A stretch of DNA of 64,000 nucleotides from Apium graveolens. Taxonomy: Eukaryota > Streptophyta > Magnoliopsida > Apiales > Apiaceae. A model generated the notes under the pieces. It was not told where the DNA came from. It made no database searches and saw only the letters and a program-made list of their open reading frames with translations. Location: NCBI RefSeq assembly GCF_009905375.1, contig NC_133653.1, positions 98,755,261-98,819,260 on the forward strand, in the 5' to 3' direction. Below, piece after piece: positions 47,725 to 59,771 of the stretch; position 1 is the stretch's first letter; every line of letters starts with the position of its first letter. The translations under genes were made by a program, and so were the position numbers.

Positions 47725-48107
47725 CACTCGACGAATAAGAATTATAGTCCCGACGGATAACTCATTATAGTCCCGACGGATGATTAACTTATTATCCATC
47801 GAGTGAGTAGCTTATGTAATAATAAGTTTGTAGCACAGTTATGTATGCACCTTTGTATAGAATCTGTAGTAGCATATAAGTCATGTTGACTTTAACTAGA
47901 TATGCAGAATATGTTGATTAATTGTAAATAAATGATGTCTTGTAATTTTGCATAAGTGAAATAGAGTCAAGTGCCAAAATAACTACCGACGGATGATTAA
48001 CAAAGCCATCGACGGATGATCAAATGACTATCAACGGATGTTTAATATAGCAGTCGACGGATGATCAATTAAACCATCAATGGATGTTCTGAAAGTCGAC
48101 GGATGAT
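47725..48107. repeat. ATCCGTCG octamer clusters in A 5' LTR U3
   Basis: The first cluster begins CACTCGACG and ends ATCCATCGAGTG, so its edges form an imperfect inverted repeat around two further CCCGACGGAT units. The second cluster has six CGACGGATG-like units, nearly all in one orientation, spaced about 15-25 bases. Confidence 0.9.
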
Positions 48108-48280
48108 CATATGAAGAATTCAAACAACAGTTGAACAGTGAAAGCTGACACAGCCGTCAAGATGTATACAAACACACTATGGAAGCCCATTAACTGGGTA
48201 ATAGAGGATGAAAAGCAGCAAAGCTTAAGACTGATAGTTTTTATATTTGTTCAGTCTTTTTGACTTTGTAATCTTGGTAT

Positions 48281-48288
48281 TATATAAA
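48281..48288 (+). promoter_or_regulatory. Putative TATA box of A 5' LTR
   Basis: TATATAAA, conserved in the 3' LTR at 60407-60414 and in B. Confidence 0.6.
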
Positions 48289-48670
48289 CTAAGAGAGTAG
48301 CAAATAGAAAAATAACTGAGATAGCTGAAAAACACAAAAACAGAGAAATCTTTGTAAGTAGAATCATTAGCATTTCCTGTATTCTCAGTAGTTCAATTTG
48401 TAAGCAGCTGTGAGCATTCCTGCACACAGAGTCCTCTCGATATATTATATATATCTCTGGTGGAATTGTTTAAATCCACCAGAAAGTTTTTAAAGACTCT
48501 TGTTTTTAATTACTTATGTTTTGATTCAATTAAGTTTCTATTCCGCATTGTGCTAATCAAAACATTATATCTATATTCGAGTTGAACATTTTTATTTCGA
48601 GAAAAAGGTTCAAGAATTCCATTCAACCCCCCTTCTGTAATTCTTGCTATATTGTTAAGGGACTAACAAT

Positions 48671-48682
48671 TGGTATCAGAGC
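48671..48682 (+). promoter_or_regulatory. Primer-binding site of A
   Basis: TGGTATCAGAGC, two bases after the LTR, complementary to initiator tRNA-Met. Confidence 0.95.
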
Positions 48683-48729
48683 AAGCTCTTAATCTACAAA
48701 AAGTTTAAAGATCAAAACAATTCAGCAAG

Positions 48730-51127
48730 ATGAACAAGAAAGATGTTGGAGTCAAGATTCCTTTTCTTGATAAAGATAATTACCATCATTGGAAGGTAAA
48801 AATGCATCTTCATATGCTTTCTCAAGATGAGGCCTATGTGGACTGCATAGAAAGAGGCCCTCATGTTCCAATGAGAGCTGCAATAGGAAATGAGCCATCT
48901 GTTCCAAAGCCAAGGTATGAATGGTCTGATCCTAACATTGAACAAGTCAGGAAAGATAAAAAGGCCATGAGCATTCTGTTCAATGGTGTTGATGCATACA
49001 TGTTTGATAACATCATCAACTGCAAAACTGCCAAGGAAGTTTGGGACACAATACAGATAATTTGTGATGGCACTGAGCAAGTTAAAGAAAATAAAATGCA
49101 GCTCCTGATTCAACAATATGAGCATTTTCACAATGAAGAAACTGAGTCACTCACTGACATTTTTAGTAGATTCCAAAAACTACTAAATGCTCTTAAGTTG
49201 CATGGAAGAGTCTATCAGACTAAAGACTCCAATATGAAATTTCTCAGATCTCTTCCAAAGGAATGGAAACCAATGACAGTCTCATTGAAAAACTCACAAG
49301 ATTATAAGGAGTTTACTTTGGAGAGACTGTATGGCATTCTGAAGACCTATGAGCTTGAGATAGAGCAGGATGAAAGAATGGAGAGAGGAAAGAAGAAAGG
49401 AGGATCCATTGCACTAGTTGCTGATCTGGAAAAGGAGAAGGAAGTGAAGATGGAAGCTGTAGAATCAACTTCAAAGGTCTGTGAGAATAAGGGTAAGGGG
49501 CTAGCTGCAGAAAGTGAAGAATCATTGAGCCAAGATGACATGGAGGACATTGATGAGCACCTAGCATTTCTTTCAAGGAGATTTTCCAAGCTCAAGTTCA
49601 AAAAGAACTTTGGAGCAGCCAAGCCAAATAGAAACATGGTGGATAAGTCAAAATTCAAATGTTTCAAATGTGGCTTGGCAGGGCATTTTGCAAATGAGTG
49701 TAGAAAGTCAGATTCCAGTAAGAAAAGGTTTGATTCTGTGGATTATAAGCAAAAATACTTTGATCTACTCAAACAAAAGGAAAGGGCTTTTATTACACAA
49801 GAGAATGACTGGGTAGCAGATGGTTTGGATGAAGATGAAGATGTCACCTATGTCAATCTAGCCCTAATGACCAAGTTTGATGAAACAGAGACAAGTTCCT
49901 CAAGCAATCAAGTAATCACTACAAACCTTGCACATTTATCTAAAGCTGAGTGTGACGATGCCATAAATGACATGTCTACAGAATTGTATCATTTGCGTGT
50001 TACACTTAAGTCTCACTAAAGAAAATGCTGAAATCAAAGAAAACAACTTGTTTTTAAGTGAAAGGAATAATGTGCTTGAGTCTCAGTTCATTGAGTTTGA
50101 GAAACTAAAAATTGAGTGTAAGATTGCCAAGGAGGAATTAACTGAGTCCTTGAAAAAGGAAGAAATTTTGAAGAAGCAGCTCGAGCGTGAACAAGAGGTG
50201 ATTAAAGCATGAAAAACATCTAGGGATGTTCATGCTCAAATCACCAAAGTTCAAGGAATTGAGTCTTTTTGTGATGAAGCCTGGAAAAAGAATAAAGAGA
50301 AACTAGAACCTATTTTGGTAGATGGGTTGCTGATAGATGTAGACTCGACGGATGATGAAGACTATCCGTCGGATAACAAAAAGTGTTATCCGTCGAATGA
50401 TAAAAATCCTCATCCGTTGGCTGTAAGCAAACCCATTAGCAAAGCCAAATTAATCAAGCTAAATGATAAGTATGGGTCTGTTTCCAAGAACTTTGTTTCA
50501 GGAGAGTCAAGTCAAGCTAAGAAAGGGAAAAAGGCTAATGTTGGTCACATGACTGTCAAACAGTTAAGTGACAGACTTGAGAAAATAGAGGTAAAAATAG
50601 AGACTAAAAAGAAAAACAATAGGAATGGTAAAGTATGGATTAACAAACACAATAACTACACACCTGATAAATATGCTCCTAGAAAAATCTGTGTTAAGTG
50701 TGGTAGTGTAAATCATTTGTCTGTTAAATGCAAATCTGCCATGCCTACTCCCATGTCTGTTCAGCCTCAATTTCCTAACATGAATGCCATGCCTCCCATG
50801 CCTGTTAATGCTATGCCTACACAGAATATGAATGCACAGTTTACTAATATGCCATTTGCACCTAATCCGTATTATGCTGCATACAATATGCCTTAAATGC
50901 CATTTAGCATGCCTTACTGGAATAACATGTTTGCACCAAGCATGCCATTTCCTGTTTGCCATAACATGCATGATAATTCTATTGCATTTAGTGGTTTCAA
51001 AGGTACAACCCAATTGACTAAGGAAGAATCTGAAATTCCTAAGTCAAATGAGATAAAACCTAAGAAACAGAAGAAGAAAGCTAACAAGGCAGGACCCAAG
51101 GAAACTTGGGTACCAAAATCAACTTGA
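48730..51127 (+). pseudogene. gag of A, with two zinc knuckles
   Basis: Starts MNKKDVGVKIPFLDKDNYHH. The capsid part (UBN2/gag-polypeptide type) fills about the first 230 residues, followed by the knuckle CFKCGLAGHFANEC (49660-49701). A coiled-coil stretch, a linker with the octamer cluster (50343-50422), a second knuckle CVKCGSVNHLSVKC (50690-50731) and a Met/Pro/Asn-rich tail ending WVPKST follow. Against B it has lost two bases near 50013 (frameshift), has TGA for TGG at 50210-50212, and TAA for CAA at 50894-50896. The final TGA at 51125-51127 is shared with B and is the real end. An intact version would be about 800 residues, long for copia but usual for Sireviruses. Confidence 0.9.
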
Positions 51128-51141
51128 TTTGATTTTGATGT

Positions 51142-54100
51142 GTGCAGGGAAACAGAAAGAATCTTTGGTACTTGGATAGTGGCTGTTCAAGACACATGAC
51201 TGGTGATTCTACCCTGCTCACAGAGTTTAAGGAGAGAGCTGGCCAAACATTACTTTTGGAGATGACAGCAAAGGTTATACTGTGGGATATGGCTTAATTT
51301 CAAAGGACAATGTCATCATTGAAGAGGTTTCCTTAGTGGATGGTCTCAAACACAATCTGTTGAGTATCAGCCAGCTTTGTGACAAAGGCAACTCAGTAAC
51401 CTTCAACAAAGAAGCCTGTGTTGTGACTAATAATCAAAACAACAAAGTGGTTCTCACTGGTGTGAGAAGAGGAAATGTGTACCTAGCTGACTTCAACTCA
51501 ACTAAAGCAGAATTTGTAACTTATCTTTTTAGTAAAGCAAGTCAAGATAAAAGTTGGCTATGGCACAAGAAGCTATCCCATTTAAACTTCAAGACCATGA
51601 ATGAGCTGGTAAAGAAAGAACTAGTAAGAGGCATTCCTCTAGTGGAGTTTACAAAGGATGGACTGTGTGATGCCTGCCAAAAAGGGAAGCAGATCAAAGC
51701 ATCATTCAGGAAGAAACTTGATTCAGCAATTGAAGAACCTCTGCAACTGCTTCACATGGATCTGTTTGGACCAGTCAATGTATTGTCAATCTCAAAGAAA
51801 AGATTTTGCCTAGTAATTGTAGATGATTTTTCAAAGTTCTCTTGGACATATTTCCTAAAGTCTAAAGATGAGGCTAGTGAAATCATCATCAATCACATAA
51901 GGCAAGTTAACAATCATCCTGATTTCAAAGTTAGAAGAATCAGGAGTGACAATGGAACTGAGTTCAAGAACTATGTCATGAGAGCATTTTGTGAGGAAAA
52001 TGGAATCTTACATGAGTTCTCAGCAGCAAGGACTCCACAACAGAATGGAGTAGTGGAAAGGAAGAACATATCACTTATTGAAGCTGCAAGGACAATGCTT
52101 GAAGAATCAAAATTACCAACATATTTCTGGGCTGAAGTTGTAAACACTGCATGCTACACTCAGAACATCTCTCTGATTAATCAAGCAAGATGCATGACTC
52201 CTTATCAATTGTTCAAGAACAAGAAGCCAACTCTAAACTTTTTTCATGTCTTTGGCTGTAAATGCTATATTCTGAGAAATCAAACTGATCAAAATGGGAA
52301 GTTTGATGCTAAAGCAGATGAAGGAATTTTTGTTGGATATGCTGTTGGTAAAGCATATAGAGTCTACAATCTAAGAACCAACATTGTTGTGGAATCTATA
52401 CATGTTGTGTTTGATGATAAAAAGATTGAAGGACTGAAAGATGGAGAGTACCATGAGAGCCTCAAATTCGACAATGTTAAGATGGTCAGTGATGAAAGTG
52501 ATGATGAGAGTGATCAAGAAATAGTTTCTAAGGATAATGTAGACAAATCTACCACCAATGAAGCACAAAACTCAACATCCGTCGAGTTGCATAATGCTTC
52601 ATCCGTTGAAAGGCAATCTGTGTTATCCGTCGGAAGACAACCTGCCTCATCCGTCGGTACTCAAAATTTACCATCCGTTGGGTTATCAAAAGGAGCAGGA
52701 AGTCAAGGTAGATCACCCATAGAAAGTACCCCTTTCTCAAATCAAAGATCCTCAAACTCAGGGGGAGTTTCTAGCAATCAAAACTCAATCACACATCAAG
52801 ACAACATTGAGGTCTCTTCATCTAGAGCTAATCTACCTCAACCAAGGAAATGGACAAAAGATCACCCCTTTTAACTGATTATTGGTGATGTTTCTTCTAG
52901 AGTTCAAACCAGGAGAGCAACTCAAGAAGAATGTCTATACAACAGCTTTCTGTCAAAGGAAGAACCAAAGAAGGTAGAAGAAGCCTTGTTAGATCCTGAT
53001 TGGATTTTAGCTATGCAGGAGGAGCTAAACCAATTTGAAAGGAATAAAGTATGGAAGCTGGTACCCAAGCCTAAAGGAAAGAATTCAATAGACACCAAAT
53101 GGGTATTCAGAAACAAGATGGATGAAAATGGCATAGTAGTAAGGAACAAAGCCAGATTGGTTGCTAAAGGCTATTTCCAGCAAGAAGGAATAGATTTTTA
53201 TGAAACATTTGCTCCCGTTGCAAGACTTGAAGCCATCAGAATCTTCTTAGCCTATGCAGCCCATGCCAATTTCAAGTTCTACCAAATAGATGTCAAAAGT
53301 GCCTTTCTGAATTGAGATTTGGAGAAAGAAGTGTATGTTAGTCAACCTCCTGGCTTTGAAGATCCAAAATTTCCAGAGTATGTCTATTATCTACTGAAAG
53401 CACTTTATGGACTGAAGCAAGCACCTAGAGCCTGGTATGACACTTTATCAAAGCTCCTTTTGGAAAATCACTTCACAAGAGGTACTGTAGATAAAAATTT
53501 ATTTTTCAGAAATGTTAATGGCTCTAGCATACTTGTTCAAATTTATGTAGATGATATTATTTTTGGCTCTACAGATGAGAAACTTTGTAAAAAGTTTGCC
53601 AAACTGATGCAAAGTAAGTACGAAATGAGTATGATGGGAGAACTAACTTACTTTCTTGGTTTACAAGTTAAGCAAGTTAGTGATGGAATATTCATTAGTC
53701 AAACTAAATATATTTTTGATCTTTTAAAGAAGTTTGATCTAATGGATTGCACATCTGCAAAAACTCCCATGGCCACTGCAACTAAGCTTGAATTAAACAC
53801 TACTGAAAAGTCTGTGGATATTTCAAGCTATAGAGGCATGGTTGGCTCACTTCTGTACTTAACAGCTAGTAGGCCAGATATAATGTTTGCTACATGTTTA
53901 TGTGCTAGATTTCAAGCTGATCCTAAAGAGTCTCACTTGATAGCTATTAAGAGAATTTTCAGATATCTCAAGGGAACACCAAAACTTGGCATTTGGTATC
54001 CTAGAGATTCTGGTTTTGATCTAACTGGTTATTCAGATGCAGACTATGCAGGTTGTAGAATTGACAGAAAGAGCACAACAGGAACTTGTCAATTTCTAGG

Positions 54101-54488
54101 AAACAAGCTTGTGTCCTGGTTCAGTAAAAAGCAAAATTCAGTTTCTACTTCTACAGCTGAAGCTGAATATATTGCTGCTGGCAGTTGCTGTGCACAGATT
54201 CTATGGATGAAAAATCAATTACTAGACTATGGTTTGCAAGTTGAGAGGATTCCTATTTTCTGTGATAACACAAGTGCAATTGCCATCACTGAAAATCTAG
54301 TGCAACATTCAAGGACAAAGCACATAGACATCAAGTACCATTTCATAAGGGAACATGTAATGAATGGTACTGTAGAGTTACATTTTGTTCCAAGTGAGAA
54401 GCAACTTACAGATATCTTTACCAAGCCACCGGATGAATCCACCTTTTCAAGGTTGGTAAGTGAGTTAGGTATGCTTAATTACTCTTGA
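51142..54488 (+). pseudogene. pol of A: protease, integrase, reverse transcriptase, RNase H
   Basis: Copia order. Protease box WYLDSGCSRHMTGD starts near 51166. A one-base loss at about 51243 shifts the frame, which then stays open from 51282. GAG-pre-integrase has LWHKKLSHLNF and CDACQKGK, and integrase has HMDLFGP, RSDNGTEF and VVERKN. The linker carries the octamer cluster 52575-52682. A TAA at 52872-52874 and a TGA at 53313-53315 are the only other breaks. The polymerase box YVDDIIFGS (about 53546) and the RNase H motifs [15 protein letters not shown] and DNTSAI are intact. It ends at 54488. The frame lies at -1 to gag, with two stops in that frame between them. Confidence 0.92.
52575..52682. 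repeat. Octamer cluster inside A pol
   Basis: Five ATCCGTCG or ATCCGTTG units within 108 bases, all in the same orientation and all in the same reading frame. They give repeated Ser-Val codons (TSVEL, SSVER, LSVGR, SSVGT, PSVGL). B has the matching cluster at 12299-12411. Confidence 0.9.
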
Positions 54489-55011
54489 ATTTATCTGAGT
54501 TATTTTGCAAGTTGAAATGTAGCCAGAAATTTAGCTGATTTTTAGTCATGGATGAAAATTTGGCTAAGTCAAAATTTGCATCTCGACGGATGACCATTAT
54601 CCATCGAGTTGAGTCATCCGTCGATATACTATTTGCAAATAAAAATCAATTACTTTTCTGGAATCTTTTAAAACTCGACGGATAACAGTTTATCCTCATC
54701 CGTCGAATTATCTAAATCTTAACCGTTAATTCCCTGAACATTATCCATCGAGTATACTTACAGTTTGTAAGCATTACACGGCGGATAATGGGTGGAATTT
54801 TTACATTTTATTTAAAAAAAAACGGCTATTTTAGGCAATTTCTATTGGGTAATTTACTTTTCTTTATTACTTTTATCCGTTGTTTTTGAGATAGTATAAA
54901 AGCTTATTTCATTCCAATTATTTTCTTTTATCATTCTCAAATTCAACTACTTTTATTTCATTCTCTCTCAAGCAAATATTCTCTTTCTCTTCAAGCTTTC
55001 ATTCTCTAACA
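54489..55011 (+). other. Untranslated spacer between pol and ORF3 of A, with octamer cluster
   Basis: No ORF. At 54581-54789 are four exact octamers plus near matches in both orientations, including the convergent pair CTCGACGGAT...ATCCATCGAG. A TATA-like ATAGTATAAAAGC at about 54891-54903 is followed by pyrimidine-rich DNA 60-110 bases before the ORF3 ATG. This could act as a separate promoter for ORF3; the equivalent stretch in B (10110-10130) also reads GTATAAAAGC on the minus strand. Confidence 0.6.
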
Positions 55012-58000
55012 ATGGCACCTGTAGTAAAGATTATGTCTCAGACTGGGTTCATTTATGAGAAGAACAACTTCACTGCTTTGGTCAATAAGGGTATTCAGCA
55101 ATCAGAAGACTATCACAAGATGATGGACTTCGTGAAGAACTGCAAGTTAAGTTATGCCATGCTTGAATCACCCGCAATTTTCTGTGAAGTTGTTGAAGAG
55201 ATGTGGACCACTGCAATATACAACTCTACTGACAAAACCATCACTCTAACTATCAAAGGTAATGAGTTCTATATTAATAGTGATGTGATAAAAGCATGTT
55301 TCAAAATTCCTGATGATAATGTAACTTTACCACACAATGACACTGATATTATCAATATGCTTAGTTCCATGCATTATGCACTTCCTACTACTAAGCTAAG
55401 TGATATTAGAAGATTAGGTCTTAGGAAGGAATGGAGTTTCATGTGTGATGTTGTGACTAAAGTTTTCTCTGGAAAAATCAGTAATTTTGATTCTGTGAAC
55501 ATTTCCATGCTTAACATGCTATACATGCTAGTTACAGATAAATTTTACAATTTCAGTGACCTTGTCTTGTATGAGTTAGGTTTTAAACTAGGTGAGTTAG
55601 CCAAAAGGGGAAAGAATGTATATTATGCTAGATTTTTCATGATATTGGCTAACCATCTTTGTCAAGAGATTGTACTTGAGAACCCAAACAACAAATTAAC
55701 TTGTTGGGTTCAAGAGAGAAGAATCATTGCAGATTTGAACAGAGCCAACCATCATAGGGATGTGCCAATGTTCTACTTTCCTGTAATGCAGACACCTCAG
55801 GTAAGTGAGGTAAGTTCATCCATACCCTCAACTATTCCAATCTCCTCAATTTTTTTGAGTTCAGGGGTAGCTATGGCAACTGTGACAATGACCAAACAGT
55901 TGCCTACCAAAGCTGCCAAAACAACTGTAATTTCTAAATCCAAGTCAAAGAAAACCCCCTCTAGTATCTCTCAAAAGGTACCAGTTGAAAAATCTACCAA
56001 AGCCAAAGAGGGGAGTGTGAAGGAGGGTCAGTTAGGTGAGGGAAGGGGTGAACATCAAAGAAACCCCAAGGATAAGGTTGGACAATTGAGTGAATCCCAG
56101 CCTAGCCACACTGCAGTTTCCCAACAAACTGAAGTGCTTAAAAAGGACATAAGCTCACTTCTAGCTGCATCCTCCCGAAAGGATGTGGCTATTGAACAAA
56201 GCTCTCAGCCAAGAGCACAGGCCAAAGGGTTAGGGACACAAGCTCACCCCAAACTTACACAAGAAAGAAGAAATCCAAAACCATTGGGGATGCACAGGGC
56301 ACACACACAGTGCAAACTGGTGCTAAAGACACAGTCCCTGTACTTTCTCAAATTCAGCTTGATGTGGCTCCAATAAATGTGGAGTCACAGCCAAAATCTC
56401 TTATAATAGAAGCCTCTGAAACACCATACTCACCAACAAACTCTCTGGAAGTGGATATGATAAACACTTCAATTCCTGATTCCCCTTCTTTAACTCTGTT
56501 GGGGAAGCCAAAATCTAGTGCAAGTGAGCATCATCTTTTAGATGATTTGTTGGCTCACTTGCCAATTCTTTCAGATACTATTGTGACTTCTGTGCCTCAA
56601 ATAACTTCAATCAACATAAAGTCAACAATAGTTTCTCTTCCCACCTCATTCATTTCTACTCTCTCGATGGATATTGCTCATCCGTCGAGTAGTGATTGTA
56701 TCCCGACGGATAAGCTTAACAGCAGTTATCCGTCAGATAGCTTTACCACTCACCCGATGGATATCACTTATCCGTCGAGTGTCTCTGCACAACTTCAAAC
56801 TTCAATCATTTCTAGTGCCGAAGATTTAGTGGTAATACAGTCACTCTTAGGACTGAGAGAGGAGAGTGCATTGAGTGAGAGGCTGGGTTGCTCCCAGGCA
56901 AAAGGAGAGGAAAATAGTGAATCTCAGCAATCTATTTATTCAGGATTGGCAAAAGTGAGTGAGAGGAGTCCCACCTTAATAGGTGAAGGTGAGGGTGTGA
57001 GGGTGGGGAGCCAGGGTGAGACCCTGATGCAACAAAAGAGAGATTATGAGAGAAAGGCAGGTACATGAGAAATAAGGGTGGATCCAGCCATTGCTAGTGA
57101 GTCAATTATTGTGGATGATGCTGAAAAGGAAAGACAATTTCAGCAACATTACAAAGCTGAAATTGATAACATTTCCTTGGATGCTGACACTTTTATTCAT
57201 CCTGTGTCAGCCTATCAATTGTTGGCTGCTCAGGGAAATGTGGAGGCAGAACACACTTGGAATTTAGTACACACCTCAGAATCTCTTCAAAGAGATAAAG
57301 CTGCTGCCAATATGATGCCTTCTCAAGCTGGTGAGCCATCTGAAGAATTTGGAGTAAATTCTAATGATGATGACTCTGTTTCTTTGGATGGAAGCATGAA
57401 CTTAGGGGGAGATGAAGGCCCAGGTTCTGTTTCAAATTTACCTGGATGGGCATGGACAAAGGAATCTACACCAGGACAATTTGGTGTATCTCCGGTCAAG
57501 CAACTGATGGCTATTCAAAAGGCCCTTCAGGAAACTTCAGATGCTGGTACCAAGGCCATTCTTCAAGCTCACCTAGACTCTCTAGATCTCATAAAGATCC
57601 AGCACTTAAGACAGAATCTGAGTGTGGATGAACTAAAAAGAGATATAGCTAACTTGAAAACTTATAATTCTGAGAAGCTGGATTCAGTAATGCCTTATGG
57701 TACCATGCAAGATCTATTACTGAGACTGAGGAGAGAATCAGATTCTGAAAAGAAGCTAGCCAAGCTGGAAGACAGAGTTCAAGTTATTGAGAATTCAGTG
57801 GCTATCCTTCTTCAAAATCAACAAACTCAGATAAATCTTCTCATGCAACTGGCTAAAGCACAAGGCCTAACTCCTCAAATTGATGATAACAAAAAGGGGG
57901 AGAGAGAATCAAGTAAGGGGGAGAAAGGACCAACTGAGGGGGAGAAACTTCAAGTACAAATCAGCAAAGTAATTGTACCTTCAATTACTGTCTCCATGCC

Positions 58001-59585
58001 AACAGTTGCAGATGGTATAGATCTAATTAAAGCAGCAGCAGCAAATTTGAAAGTTGCTGAAAAAGGAAAGTTGAGTTTGATCAACTGGAATAAGATTGAT
58101 GAGGAGATACGGAAAAAGTTTGAACTAGTCAAGGAGCCAGTTAAGTCAGCCATCCATCACTCTCATGTCAAGCCAATCAGTGTGAATGAGATGAGCATGA
58201 ACTATCTGGAAAAAGGACAATCTTCCTGCATCAAGTCTACAAAGGCTGAAACAATTCATAAACCAAGGGCAAATTATCCTAAATCATATGGGAAGAACCC
58301 TATGGACACTGTGTATGAGACACCCAAGCCTGATGAAAAGAAGCTTCTGTCAAGATCTATTGTCTTCTATAAAGATCCAGCTGATTCAGCTTCAAAAAGG
58401 AGAATTGCTAAGATATTCAGAAATGGAAAGGAAATTTGTGTGGTAGCTGGACATCCACAATTTGCTCAAGCAAAGAAAGAAGAAAAAGCCAGATTAAAGC
58501 AGGAAAAGAGGTAAGCTGCTCTATATGCAAAGAAGTCTAAACAAAAGAAAGAACAGATTGCTATCTTGGCCAAGCTACAGGCTGTAAACTCTTCTCAATA
58601 AATTCCCTCTCAACCATCTGAAGCTGCTGAATCAAAGAAGAAAATTGAAGAACAGAAGAAATCCCCAAGGAAGAAAGAATTGGCTAGAAGAATAAAAAGT
58701 AAACTGGATGTTGTTGACAAGGAATTGGAAGATCAATTTCCTAAGGAATCCACACCAGCTACAACTCAAGCATCAAAGCCCTCTGTGGTATTTGAAGACA
58801 TAAGGGTGGTGGATCCCTACAGGAACATACATGGTGAACCTATTGTGCCAAAGGATGAGCTAATAGAGTGGGATAACCTACCAATTCCTGACTTCAGCTT
58901 GCCAATCCTTAGCAAGCTAAAAAGGACAAAGTCAAGGGCAGTCAAGAAAGTGAAGCTGTCACCTCTCAAATCCAAGTCAGTAGTTAAAGCTCAACCCAAG
59001 GTCAACAGGGGAGACTACTTGTACTTGTGTGACATCAAAGAATTTTCAAATCTAAATCTTTATCTGGATGAACTGGATGAAGTAAGGGAAATTGATGAAG
59101 TAAGGGAAATTGATGAACCTACCTGAAAGGTTGGTGTTCAAGTACAAAGGAGGAAGGGAGATTCAGTGGCACTTCACAGGATTCTTCAAGAAAGCCAAGA
59201 TGTGTTGATTAAAGTCTATTCATCCTTCAAGAAAGACTTTGGGTTCAATGTAACTGCAAGAAGACTAGTATTGAAGAAGATTGAAGAGCTGAGGAGTGTT
59301 AGAGCTAAAGATGCACTCCCAAAGACACTAATCATCCCATATACAGGGAGAAGAGTGCATTTAAGGCCCTACTGGCTGATGGAATTCATGGATGACAAGG
59401 GTGTGAGAAGATTCTTCAGATTAGAAGACCAACTGAGTATCTTTAGCAATGAGACTCTCTTGGAAATGCAAGAAAAGCTAGATCTCTCAGAATCTGATGA
59501 ACTGGAATTCCACAGGCAGCTCCAGAATCAAATTGAGGAAAATAACAGAAAGCTTGGAAGAAGATCCAGACCTTCAAGGCACTAG
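55012..59585 (+). pseudogene. Third ORF of A (position of the Sirevirus env-like gene), broken
   Basis: Starts MAPVVKIMSQTGFIYEKNNF and is open for 454 codons. The N-terminal 240 residues are the best-conserved part against B. A basic Ser/Lys stretch follows. A one-base loss near 56230 shifts the frame to 56310-57068, which contains the octamer cluster 56661-56782. A TGA (57066-57068) interrupts, then 57078-58514 is open with a coiled-coil region (VDELKRDIANLKTYNSEKLD) and the KRRIAKIFRNGKEICVVAGH block. Stops near 58512 and 58600 and an 18-base tandem duplication with a frameshift at 59077-59125 precede the tail ending RRSRPSRH. Intact, it would be about 1500 residues. I see no signal peptide or transmembrane segment. 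The function is unknown. Confidence 0.82.
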
Positions 59586-59758
59586 AAAAATCTGCTCAGG
59601 CTAGAGGAGCATCTTGAATTGACTGTGAGTCAAACCTTGTACATTTTGTTTAATTTAAGCACTTTCAGTTTATCTACTTATCCTTAAAGATGTATGTTCA
59701 GGATGTTTTGTTATCATCAAGTATCTATTAATTTATGGCTAAAATTCCAGTAGACATA

Positions 59759-59771
59759 AATTGGGGGAGAT
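59759..59771 (+). promoter_or_regulatory. Polypurine tract of A
   Basis: AATTGGGGGAGAT directly before the 3' LTR, the same as in B. Confidence 0.92.

Larger units (their letters stand above)
47649..48668 (+). repeat. 5' LTR of A
   Basis: 1020 bp, TGTTGTGCATATG to GGGACTAACA. Octamer clusters lie at 47725-47815 and 47984-48107. A TATA-like TATATAAA is at 48281-48288, which leaves roughly 350 bases of R and U5. Confidence 0.94.

Noticed and set aside
50564..51013. 149-codon minus-strand ORF (also 17738-18187, plus)
   Set aside because: His/Arg-rich shadow of the Met/Asn-rich gag tail; present in both copies only because gag is.
55012..59585. Calling ORF3 a true envelope gene
   Set aside because: No signal peptide, transmembrane segment or fusion-peptide-like stretch is visible in either copy; only its position supports the label.
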